This document shows positions 38,081 to 46,512 of a stretch of 64,000 nt of DNA, piece after piece. Under the pieces are notes generated by a model. The model was not told the origin of the DNA, did no database searches, and worked only from the letters and a program-made list of their open reading frames with translations. A program made the translations under genes and the position numbers. How positions within the stretch are numbered: the first letter of the stretch is position 1; every line of letters starts with the position of its first letter. The stretch is from Cellvibrionaceae bacterium (GTDB lineage: Bacteria > Pseudomonadota > Gammaproteobacteria > Pseudomonadales > Cellvibrionaceae): the NCBI GenBank assembly GCA_024707385.1, contig JANPZW010000009.1:248001-312000 (forward strand), given 5' to 3'.

Positions 38081-38802
38081 AAGTTGCTGTTATCACCCCA
38101 TACCACGAACCCATTAGCCCTTACCTAAAAGACTGTGTCGCCAGCGTAAAATCACAGACTTATCATGAGGTGATCCATGTAATGATCGGCGACGGCTGCA
38201 CTTTACCGCCTGAGCTTCTCCACCCTCGACTCCATAACATTCCTTTACCACAACGGCTGAATAATTACGGCGACTCCCCTAGGTCCATCGGTGTTGTCTA
38301 TGCATTTTCTCTCGGCGTGGATGCCGTAGTTTTTTTGGACTCAGATAATTGGTATGCAGAAAACCACATAGAAACAATGGTGAAGCACTGCACCGAGACT
38401 CAATGCGACGTGATCACTTCTTTACGGTTTATCGCACATCTAAACGGGTCAGTTTTAGGCGTCTGCCCAGAAAGCGATGGCAAAATTTTTTGTGATACCA
38501 ATTGCCTGTTTGTTACGCGCAAATTGGCGGAAGAAGCGGGTGTTTGGTGGCTAATTCCCGATGACATGCACGTTATCGACGACCGGGTCATTTGGGATAC
38601 GCTGATTCACGCCACTGATCGCATTTCGTCGACAGGCAAAGCCACCATCTTTTATCGATCTTCATTTGAAATCCATTACCGCATGTTTAATATTCCCACT
38701 CCACCGGACACAAAATTCGGTATGGAAATATACGCGCTGCACCCCACTATCCAGGCGCTCCAACAGCGAGCGATAGATCGAGCAAAAAATCGAGAGGCGT
38801 GA
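38077..38802 (+). CDS. GT-A glycosyltransferase, family 2-like
   Basis: A 241-residue cytoplasmic protein. The N-terminal VAVITPYHEPISPYLKDCVA with Asp at GDGC, and VVFLDSDNWYAENHIETMVK with the metal-binding DSD, identify a GT2-type inverting transferase. It has no membrane helices, unlike polysaccharide synthases, which fits a protein- or small-acceptor-modifying enzyme. It overlaps the preceding GT1-like gene by four bases, so the two are coupled. The pair and the autotransporter form a three-gene unit of AT-rich character that ends here. Confidence 0.87.
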   Translation: MKVAVITPYHEPISPYLKDCVASVKSQTYHEVIHVMIGDGCTLPPELLHPRLHNIPLPQRLNNYGDSPRSIGVVYAFSLGVDAVVFLDSDNWYAENHIETMVKHCTETQCDVITSLRFIAHLNGSVLGVCPESDGKIFCDTNCLFVTRKLAEEAGVWWLIPDDMHVIDDRVIWDTLIHATDRISSTGKATIFYRSSFEIHYRMFNIPTPPDTKFGMEIYALHPTIQALQQRAIDRAKNREA

Positions 38803-38861
38803 TAATAAGGGAGTGATTTAAGGGGTAAAGTAAAAAAGAAAAAGATGTGTTTAAAGAGAAG

Positions 38862-38889
38862 ATGCCTTCCATCCAAAGATGGAAGGCAT
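38862..38889 (-). terminator. Terminator hairpin between the glycosyltransferase gene and gnd
   Basis: ATGCCTTCCATC (38862-38873) pairs perfectly with GATGGAAGGCAT (38878-38889) around CAAA. Read on the minus strand, it lies 9 bases after the gnd stop and is followed by a T-rich stretch (CTTCTCTTT), so it mainly serves gnd. It may also stop the glycosyltransferase transcript from the other side. Confidence 0.75.
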
Positions 38890-38898
38890 AGAAACAAA

Positions 38899-40350
38899 TT
38901 AAACGTTATAAGTCGTAGAAGCCGTATCCCCGCCCCTGCCCGTCCAGTTGGTATGGAAAAATTCTCCACGTGGGCGATCGAGGCGTTCGTAGGTGTGGGC
39001 GCCGAAGAAGTCGCGTTGGGCCTGCAATAAATTCGCTGGCAGGCGCGCGCTGCGGTAGCCGTCGAAGTAAGTCAATGCGGAGGTCATCGCGGGGGCGGAA
39101 ACGCCGTTGATGAGGGCCGCCGACATCACCCGGCGCCAGCCGGCTTGCACGCTGGTGACCTTCTCGACGAAATAAGGATCGACGAGCAGATTATTCAGCT
39201 CGGGGTTGCGATCAAAGGCTTCTTTGATTTTGCCAAGAAACGCCGAGCGGATGATGCAGCCACCGCGCCACATCAAGGCGATGCCACCGTAATTCAATTC
39301 CCAGTTGTATTCCTTGGCGGCTTCGCGCATCAGCACGTAGCCCTGGGCGTAGGACACGATTTTGGCGGCCAGTAATGCGCCGCGCAGGTCTTCGATAAAC
39401 GCTTTTTTATCGCCGGAAAATTGCGGCTGCGGACCTTGCAACACTTTTGCAGCGGCAACGCGCTCGTCTTTTTGCGCGGAGAGGCAGCGGGCAAAAACGG
39501 CTTCGCCGATCAGGGTCAGCGGCACGCCCAATTCCAGGGCGGAAACGCCGGTCCATTTACCGGTGCCTTTTTGGCCGGCGGTGTCGAGGATTTTATCCAC
39601 CAGCGGTTCGCCGTTTTCTTTATAAGCGAGAATGTCGCGAGTGATTTCGATCAGGTAGCTGTCCAGCTCGCCCTCGTTCCACTCTTTGAATACCTGGTGC
39701 ATTTCATCTGCGGACATGCCGAGCAGGTCTTTCATGATTTGGTAGGCTTCGCAAATCAATTGCATGTCGCCGTATTCAATACCGTTGTGCACCATTTTTA
39801 CGAAATGGCCGGCGCCGTCATCGCCCACCCAATCACAGCACGGCGTGCCGTCATCCACCTTGGCGGCGATCGCTTGAAATATAGGTTTAACCGCAGGCCA
39901 CGCTTCTTTGGCGCCACCGGGCATGATCGAAGGACCGGTCAAAGCGCCCTCTTCACCACCGGACACGCCGGTGCCTATATATAACAGACCTTTGGAGCGC
40001 AGGTAGGCCGTGCGGCGATTGGAGTCGGGGAAATGAGTGTTGCCGCCATCGATGATGATGTCGCCCGCCTCAAGATGTGGGATCAGCTGCTCAATCACTT
40101 CATCGACCGGCTTGCCGGCTTTTACCATCAGCATGATCTTGCGCGGCTTGGCCAACGAGGCAACAAGTTCAGCCAGTGAGGAGGCGCCGCGAATACTTTT
40201 TCCAGCGGCCCGCCCGGAAAGGAATTTTTCAACTTTTTCCACCGAGCGGTTGAATGCTGTGACGGTGAATCCTTTGTTGGCCATGTTCAGCACGAGGTTT
40301 TCGCCCATGACGGCCAAGCCAATCAGGCCAATATCGGAAAGTGGTTTCAT
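38899..40350 (-). CDS. gnd: 6-phosphogluconate dehydrogenase, decarboxylating
   Basis: Gnd oxidises 6-phosphogluconate to ribulose-5-phosphate, CO2 and NADPH. The 483-residue product has the NADP site IGLAVMGENLVLNMANKGF (about 8-26), GGNTHFPDSNRR, GVSGGEEGALTGPSIMPGG, the catalytic Lys region HFVKMVHNGIEYGDMQ (about 185-200) and the C-terminal RDFFGAHTYERLD. The frame is open to 40479, but homology starts at the ATG at 40350. Divergent from the GPH symporter/GH94/gntK genes, it would complete gluconate catabolism from cellobionate: GntK makes 6-phosphogluconate and Gnd uses it. Confidence 0.97.
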   Translation of the reverse strand: MKPLSDIGLIGLAVMGENLVLNMANKGFTVTAFNRSVEKVEKFLSGRAAGKSIRGASSLAELVASLAKPRKIMLMVKAGKPVDEVIEQLIPHLEAGDIIIDGGNTHFPDSNRRTAYLRSKGLLYIGTGVSGGEEGALTGPSIMPGGAKEAWPAVKPIFQAIAAKVDDGTPCCDWVGDDGAGHFVKMVHNGIEYGDMQLICEAYQIMKDLLGMSADEMHQVFKEWNEGELDSYLIEITRDILAYKENGEPLVDKILDTAGQKGTGKWTGVSALELGVPLTLIGEAVFARCLSAQKDERVAAAKVLQGPQPQFSGDKKAFIEDLRGALLAAKIVSYAQGYVLMREAAKEYNWELNYGGIALMWRGGCIIRSAFLGKIKEAFDRNPELNNLLVDPYFVEKVTSVQAGWRRVMSAALINGVSAPAMTSALTYFDGYRSARLPANLLQAQRDFFGAHTYERLDRPRGEFFHTNWTGRGGDTASTTYNV

Positions 40351-40628
40351 ATGCAGCTTTAGTTCTGTGTTGGATGAAATCGGAAGGTGGAAGCCCGGAA
40401 AAAACGGGGGCTTACCATACCACCAAACCTCCGTGGATGGAATTGCCCACCTCCCTTGCAGGCCGCGCAACATGGGCATTGCGCGTCACCGGCTCTACCC
40501 GGCCATACGCAACGGGACGCCGGTCGAAGAAACGTAACCCGCCGCGGTGATCTGCTGGATTTAGCGTGACAGGCTGTTTATCCTACGCGCCCACAAATAT
40601 AAATAAGATCAAGTCTGGGGAGTAAAAA

Positions 40629-42302
40629 GTGCCAACCAATCAGCAAGCTTCCAACAACCGCGGCAAAGCCCTGGATAGGACCGCCAAACTCAGTTGGGGA
40701 GAAAAAATTGGCTTTGGCCTAGGCGACGCCGGTTTCAACTTTTATTGGGCAATCATCGGCTCCTATCTAGTGTTCTTCTACACCGACGTATTCGGTATCA
40801 GCGCGGCGGCCGCCGCCACCATGGTGACGGTCACCAAAGTCATCGATGCCATCACTGACCCGATCATGGGTGGCATTGCCGACCGCACGCAAACCCGCTG
40901 GGGCAAGTTCCGTCCCTATTTGATCTGGGGCGCCCTGCCGATGATGGGCGCCGGCATTCTCACCATGAGCACACCGGACCTGGACGAGACCGGCAAGCTG
41001 ATCTGGGCTTACGCGACCTACAGCTTGCTGATGCTGTGTTACACCGTGCTCAACATGCCCTACAACTCCTTATCTGCGGTGCTCACGGCGGATACGCGAG
41101 AGCGCAGCAGCCTGAACAGCACACGATTTTTCTTCGCCTATTTCAGCAGCATTATCGTCGGCGCGGCCACGCCGGAACTGGCGGAATATTTTGGCGATGG
41201 CGACCGCTACAGCGCCAAAGGCTGGCAGATGACCATGGTGATTTACGCCGTAATCGCCTCCTGTTTATTTCTGGTCACCTTCCTGTCCACCAAAGAGCGG
41301 GTGCAGCCGCCGGTGAATCAGGTGAAAACCAATCCGCTGCGCGATCTGAAAGACCTTTTTGTCTGCCGCCCCTGGCTGATGTTGTTCGTGCTCGCCCTGG
41401 TGTTCATGGTGACCATGACTCTGCGCGGCAGCTCGGCCGCTTACTACTTCCGCTACTTTGTCGAACGTCCGGATCTGCTGGGCAATTATATCGGCCTGCA
41501 AATGGCCGGCTTGATGGTCGGCGCCATGATCGCCGCCACCTTCACCCGCTACCTCGACAAACGCAAACTCATGATGGTTTTGATGTGCGTCGTCGCCGTC
41601 TTGTCCGTAGCCTTCACTTTTGTGCCCAAGCCTTCTCACCTGGGTGTGGTGGATACACTCTATGCGGATACTCAGCAATTGCAGGCGAATGACCTGCTGG
41701 GTGTGGAACATCGCGAGGGAGATGTTTACCAGTGGCTGCGACATGACAAGATTTTCTGGATCATCAAGAAGCGCGTACCGCTGGAAGAAACCGGGCCTAC
41801 GTTGGAATTGAATGAGGCCAAAGGCGCGGTGATCAGCGTGATCCTGACGCGCGCCGACGGCACCGTGCAGGACAGCTCAAATTTGCCCAAAGAAATTGTC
41901 TGGATGTTTGTTCTTAACATTCTTATCAGTGTGGCGCTCGGTTTCAAACCGCCGATCACCTGGGCGATGTACGCAGATGTGGCGGACTACAACGAGTGGA
42001 AAAACGGCCGCCGCGCCACCGGCATGACCTTCGCGGCCACCACCTTTTCACAAAAGCTGGGCAGCGCAGGTGGCTCGGCGTTAATGCTGACGGTACTCGC
42101 AGCGATGGGTTACCAGGCCGGACAAATGCAGGCCGGCGCATCACTCAATTCCATCGTTTACATGCAGACCTTGATACCCGGAGTGTTTGCGTTGTTCACC
42201 GCTGCATCGTTGATTTTTTACAATCTTAGCGACGCCAAATTGGAAACCATTCAGCGTGAATTAAAAGAGCGGGAAGCGAACAGTCAGGCAGCCTCTGCTT
42301 AA
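40629..42302 (+). CDS. GPH-family sugar:cation symporter with an enlarged loop
   Basis: A 557-residue inner-membrane carrier of the glycoside-pentoside-hexuronide family within MFS. The family motifs are clear: SWGEKIGFGLGDAGFNFYWA at the start, VTKVIDAITDPIMGGIADRT and RWGKFRPYLIWGALPM. GPH proteins are usually 450-500 residues. An extra segment of about 90 residues (roughly 335-425, hydrophilic, LGVVDTLYADTQQLQANDLL onward) lies between two late helices. The start is a GTG with GGGGAG eight bases upstream. It is followed by the GH94 phosphorylase and gluconokinase genes, so cellobionate or a related aldobionate is the likely substrate. Confidence 0.92.
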   Translation: MPTNQQASNNRGKALDRTAKLSWGEKIGFGLGDAGFNFYWAIIGSYLVFFYTDVFGISAAAAATMVTVTKVIDAITDPIMGGIADRTQTRWGKFRPYLIWGALPMMGAGILTMSTPDLDETGKLIWAYATYSLLMLCYTVLNMPYNSLSAVLTADTRERSSLNSTRFFFAYFSSIIVGAATPELAEYFGDGDRYSAKGWQMTMVIYAVIASCLFLVTFLSTKERVQPPVNQVKTNPLRDLKDLFVCRPWLMLFVLALVFMVTMTLRGSSAAYYFRYFVERPDLLGNYIGLQMAGLMVGAMIAATFTRYLDKRKLMMVLMCVVAVLSVAFTFVPKPSHLGVVDTLYADTQQLQANDLLGVEHREGDVYQWLRHDKIFWIIKKRVPLEETGPTLELNEAKGAVISVILTRADGTVQDSSNLPKEIVWMFVLNILISVALGFKPPITWAMYADVADYNEWKNGRRATGMTFAATTFSQKLGSAGGSALMLTVLAAMGYQAGQMQAGASLNSIVYMQTLIPGVFALFTAASLIFYNLSDAKLETIQRELKEREANSQAASA

Positions 42303-42341
42303 GCGCGGCTTCGCGTTGACTGGAAACTCGATTTAATACGA

Positions 42342-42367
42342 AGGCGCTTCCGGGAAGCGCCTTTTTT
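42342..42367 (+). terminator. Intrinsic terminator or attenuator between symporter and phosphorylase genes
   Basis: AGGCGCTT (42342-42349) pairs with AAGCGCCT (42355-42362) over CCGGG, followed by a run of T to 42367. The GH94 ATG is only 20 bases further on, with its ribosome site CGGAG in between. The structure probably lowers, rather than abolishes, phosphorylase expression relative to the transporter. Confidence 0.75.
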
Positions 42368-42386
42368 CTGACACCGGAGTACCTTT

Positions 42387-44751
42387 ATGTTGTTGCAAGC
42401 CAAAGCGAATGGCGAACGATTTGAACTGTCCAGCCCGACGGCTATGCCGCGCGCGGCGAGCTTTTTGTGGAACCGGCACATGATGATCCAGGTAAATTGC
42501 CGCGGCTTCACCATCGCGCAGTTCATGCAGCCGGAGCCGGCCAAATATACCTATGCGCCGAATCTGGAAGCCAAAACATTTATGCAACCGGAACAGCCCT
42601 ATTACGCGCATCATCCCGGCCGCTTTTGTTACATCAAAGACGAAGAAACCGGCGAAATTTTCTCCGCGCCCTACGAGCCCGTGCGCCAAGCACTCGATCA
42701 TTTCACCTTTTCCGTCGGTAAAAGTGATATCCGCTGGACGGTGGAACACTTGGGCGTGCGCGTGGAAATGGAATTGAGTTTGCCGACGGATGCAGTGGTG
42801 GAGCTGTGGCAAATCAAAGTGACCAACCTGTCCGGCAAACCGCGCAAATTGAGTGTGTACCCTTACACTCCCGTCGGCTATATGAGCTGGATGAATCAAT
42901 CGGCGGCTTTTCGCGAAGACCTCGGCGGCATAGTCGCCTCCTGCGTGACGCCCTATCAAAAAGTCGCCGACTATTTCAAAAACAAAGATTTTAAAGATAA
43001 AACTTTTTTTCCTCTACGACCGCACGCCTGATGCCTATGAATGCGCCCGTGAAGCCCTTGAAGGCGAAGGCGGCCTGCACAATCCCAGCGGCATTCAGCA
43101 GGACGCCTTGAACAACGGTGATGCGCTCTACGAAACACCCGCAGCGGTACTGCAATACCGCATCGCGCTTGCGCCACAGCAGAGTGAGTCCTATCGCTTC
43201 CTGCTCGGCCCGGCGTTCGACGATGCGGAAATTATTCAGGTGCGCGACCGATTTTTTGCCGACGCAGATTTTGCGGCGACAAAAGCCCAGTACGCCGCCT
43301 ATATCGAAGCCGGCAAAGGCGTTTTACAAATCGAAACACCGGACCAGCATCTGGACCGGTTCGTCAATCACTGGTTGCCGCGCCAGGTTTATTACCACGG
43401 CGACGTCAATCGTCTGACCACGGATCCGCAGACGCGCAATTATCTGCAAGACAATATGGGCATGACGTTTATCAAGCCCGCCGTCGCCCGCGCCGCTTTC
43501 CTCCATGCACTCAGTCAGCAGGAGCACAATGGCGCGATTCCCGATGGCATTCTGCTGATCGAAGGCGCGGAGCTGAAATACATCAACCAGATTCCGCACA
43601 CCGACCACTGCGTGTGGCTGCCGGTGTGCCTGCGCGCCTACCTCGACGAAACCAACGACTACGCCATCTTTGATGAACCGGTTAAAGCGTGGCAGGGAAC
43701 GGAAACCAAAACCGCATTCGAGCGCATCAGCAATGCCATGCGCTGGCTGCTGTCCGCACGCGACGAGCGCGGCCTGAGCTATATCGCCCAGGGCGACTGG
43801 TGCGACCCGATGAACATGGTGGGCTATAAAGGCAAAGGTGTGTCCGGCTGGCTGTCGGTCGCCACCGCCTATGCGCTCAATCTCTGGGCGGATATTTGCG
43901 AGCACCTGCAACAAAGCGATTTGGCGGCGGAATTCCGCGCCGGCGCCCGCGATGTCAACCAAGCCGTAAATACCCATATGTGGGACGGCGACTGGTACGG
44001 TCGCGGCATCACCGATGACGGCGTGATTTTCGGTGTCGCGAAAGACCAGGAGGGGCGCATTTTCCTCAACCCGCAGAGCTGGGCGATTCTCGGCGGCGCC
44101 GCCGACTCAGACAAACGCGCATCGATGATCAAAGCGGTTGAGCAGCAACTGGAAACACCTTACGGCGTCATGATGCTCGCCCCCGCTTACACCAAGATGC
44201 GCGATGACGTAGGCCGCGTCACGCAGAAATTCCCTGGCTCGGCGGAAAACGGCTCGGTCTACAACCACGCGGCGGTGTTTTATATCTACAGCCTCTACAC
44301 CATCCAGGAGACCGACCGCGCCTATCGCCTGCTGCGCCAGATGCTCTCCGGTCCAGATGACGCCGATTATCTGCAGCGCGGCCAAATGCCGGTGTATATC
44401 CCCAACTACTATCGCGGCGCCTACTATCAGCATCCGCGCACCGCCGGCCGCTCCAGCCAGCTATTCAACACCGGCACCGTATCCTGGGTGTACCGCTCGC
44501 TGATCGAAGGTTTGTTCGGTTTGAAAGGCTGTCCAACCGGACTGCTGGTGGAGCCACAATTGCCGCAGGACTGGTCCACAGCCAAAGCCACTCGCGAATT
44601 CCGCGGCGCAACTTTCGCCGTAAGCTACAGCCGCAAAGCGGGTATCTCTCAGATGCAGATCACTGTCGACGGCAAAGCCCTGCAAGGCAATCGCATCGAA
44701 AATATCCAGGCCGGCACCACCTACAAAGTGGAAGTCGTTCTGCCCGCATGA
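42387..44751 (+). CDS. GH94 phosphorylase, probably cellobionic acid phosphorylase (frameshifted in a T-run)
   Basis: GH94 enzymes split beta-glucosides with phosphate to give glucose-1-phosphate. Two frames (42387-43031 and about 43011-44751) join if one T is removed from the seven-T run at 43004-43010: KDKTFF continues as [12 protein letters not shown], giving about 787 residues with the N-terminal beta-sandwich, helical linker and (alpha/alpha)6 barrel. The catalytic-Asp region reads [20 protein letters not shown], where cellobiose phosphorylases have GDWNDGMN; this variant and the partner genes suggest cellobionic acid as substrate (products glucose-1-phosphate and gluconate). The next gene is gluconokinase, and gnd is nearby. 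Substrate assignment is inference; other aldobionates remain possible. Confidence 0.88.
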
Positions 44752-44809
44752 TGCACCGCCGCGCGGTTTCAACCGCGCGGCTCACCAGCTTCCAGAAAAC
44801 GAGATTTTC

Positions 44810-45352
44810 ATGAACAACTCCGCCCCCCACAATCCCGTCTTGATCATCAGCATGGGCGTCAGCGGCTGCGGCAAAACCACCCTGGCAAAACAACTGGCCA
44901 AAACCTTTGGCCTGATTTTTCTCGAAGCGGATGATTTTCATTCGGCGGAAAACAAAGCGCATATGGCGAGCGGCAAACCGCTCACCGATGCCATGCGCGA
45001 GCCCTGGATTGCCAGCATGTGCGACGCTTTGCGAGCGCATCGGGAGAAAGGTGAAAGCTGTGTATTGGCCTATTCGGGTTTGCGGCGCGCGCACCGGCAG
45101 AGATTTCGCGAACTCGGCTACCCGACTTTATTCGTCCATCTGGCGGGACCGCAGGAAATCATCCGCCGTCGCATGGAAGCCAGAGCCAATCACTTTATGC
45201 CGGCGGGATTATTGGACAGCCAATACGCGGCCCTCGAGGCAGCGGTTAACGAGCCGGATATTATCGAAGTGGATGTGGGTCAGAGCATTCCCAAAATCCA
45301 GCGCCAAGCGATGGATCTGGTGCGTGGATTTATGCAAAACAATCAATCTTGA
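44810..45352 (+). CDS. gntK: Gluconokinase
   Basis: GntK phosphorylates gluconate to 6-phosphogluconate with ATP. The 180-residue protein has the P-loop SMGVSGCGKTTLAKQLA (about 14-30), EADDFHSAENKAHMASGKPL (substrate-binding loop), the LTDAMREPW motif, GLRRAHRQRFRE and HFMPAGLLDSQYAALE. The length and all motifs are normal for the family; CSALRRAHRD in E. coli is YSGLRRAHRQ here. It lies 58 bases after the GH94 gene in the same direction and would use the gluconate released from cellobionate, feeding Gnd. Confidence 0.95.
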   Translation: MNNSAPHNPVLIISMGVSGCGKTTLAKQLAKTFGLIFLEADDFHSAENKAHMASGKPLTDAMREPWIASMCDALRAHREKGESCVLAYSGLRRAHRQRFRELGYPTLFVHLAGPQEIIRRRMEARANHFMPAGLLDSQYAALEAAVNEPDIIEVDVGQSIPKIQRQAMDLVRGFMQNNQS

Positions 45353-45361
45353 TTTGCTCGA

Positions 45362-45739
45362 TTACTCGTCCGCTTCCACAGGAAATCTCTGGCTGCTCGG
45401 TTTGGCGTAGTCCACCTTGCCGCTCTGCAGATCGCGATAAACAGCGGCGCGCATAATCAGCATTGAAGTGACTGGCGCGGTGAGAAATACAAATACCGTG
45501 ATCAGCAATTCGTGAATAACTGGGCGCGATTCGACGCCGCTGAAATACAGCATGGACGCGATCAGAATACTGCCAGCACCGAAGGTGATAGCAATGGCGG
45601 GCGCGTGAATTCGCTGATAAAAGTTCGGCAGGCGCAGCAAGCCAAGACCGCCGATAAAAACGATGATTCCACCGCACACCAGGAAAAGCACAACCGGTAT
45701 GGAGAGCCACAGAGGCAGAGTTTCAATTGCGTCTGTCAT
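45362..45739 (-). CDS. mnhG: Mrp Na+/H+ antiporter subunit G
   Basis: A 125-residue small subunit of the multi-subunit Mrp (Mnh/Pha) cation/proton antiporter of the inner membrane. Three membrane helices are visible, with the family segment GGLGLLRLPNFYQRIHAPA (about 31-49), LGxLRLPDxYxRxHA-like. It is the last gene of the operon; its ATG overlaps the mnhF stop (ATGA). It is convergent with gntK, with only nine bases between the stops. Confidence 0.93.
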   Translation of the reverse strand: MTDAIETLPLWLSIPVVLFLVCGGIIVFIGGLGLLRLPNFYQRIHAPAIAITFGAGSILIASMLYFSGVESRPVIHELLITVFVFLTAPVTSMLIMRAAVYRDLQSGKVDYAKPSSQRFPVEADE

Positions 45740-46015
45740 TCAATGATTTCTCCGCGCATCAAGAATTTGGCCAGCGCAATGGATGAGACAAATCCAGTCA
45801 GGGCGATTAACAAGGCCAGCTCAAAAATACAGATCATTCGCATACCTTATGCCCATCATCAGCGCCTCCAACATGGTGCACATCCACAGAGTGTCCAGCG
45901 CCAATATGCGATCCTGCGCCGACGGCCCGATCACCAGACGAATCGTGCAGAACAGCATCGCCAGAAGAATGCAGATCTGGGTAAAGATGATGGAATACAG
46001 CAGCACGGAACTCAC
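45736..46015 (-). CDS. mnhF: Mrp Na+/H+ antiporter subunit F (frameshifted in an A/T run)
   Basis: A small three-helix subunit. The written frame stops after 64 residues (ANDLYF then TGA). Removing one base from the five-A run at 45823-45827 (T on the coding strand) continues it as ANDLYFELALLIALTGFVSS to a stop at 45736, giving 92 residues, the normal size. The GPSAQDRILALDTLWM segment (about 29-44) is the MnhF family mark. Both ends then overlap neighbours by four bases (mnhE upstream, mnhG downstream), which strongly supports the repaired frame. Confidence 0.92.
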
Positions 46016-46512
46016 GTCTTCACCCCCTCGAAAATCTCAATCAAAGGCTGCTCATAACGCGTTTTGATAGTGTCGATCCACCATTGTTCGTCATGCAGAT
46101 CGAATACATGCAGCGCCAGGTCGTAGGTATCCGGCAGCAATTCCACCCACACAGTGCCTGGGGTCGTATTGATAATGCAGGACAACACGGCCAACCCGCT
46201 CGGGCTGCGCAGATCCAACGGCACCGTAATGAATTGGGAATTCAGACGGTCGCGCCGGGTAAATAAAATCAGCATGCTGACGTTGAAACAGGAGCGGATG
46301 ATTTCAACCAGGGACCCGGCGATCAGATGCGCGATCACCAATGGCCGGCGAATCGTGACATCCACTGGCAAGATGGCGCGAAACCAGTTGGGAATGACGA
46401 TGGCGAGCACCGCTCCGAGAATCACATTGCCCGGGTCAATGCTCTGATTGACCAATAACCAGATCACCAAAAGCGCCAACGACAGTCGCGGCGCAGGCAG
46501 CCAACGCATCAT
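46012..46512 (-). CDS. mnhE: Mrp Na+/H+ antiporter subunit E
   Basis: A 166-residue subunit with two or three N-terminal membrane helices and a cytoplasmic C-terminus. LSLALLVIWLLVNQS is the first helix; INTTPGTVWVELLPDTYDLA is the family block, followed by LHVFDLHDEQW. The frame is open far upstream but that part lies within mnhD; the adjacent ATG codons at 46512 and 46509 overlap the mnhD stop and are the natural start. The stop overlaps mnhF (ATGA). Confidence 0.93.
   Translation of the reverse strand: MMRWLPAPRLSLALLVIWLLVNQSIDPGNVILGAVLAIVIPNWFRAILPVDVTIRRPLVIAHLIAGSLVEIIRSCFNVSMLILFTRRDRLNSQFITVPLDLRSPSGLAVLSCIINTTPGTVWVELLPDTYDLALHVFDLHDEQWWIDTIKTRYEQPLIEIFEGVKT

Noticed and set aside
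40351..40479. Longer Gnd start at 40479
   Set aside because: The extra 43 residues have no counterpart in the family, and homology begins at the ATG at 40350.
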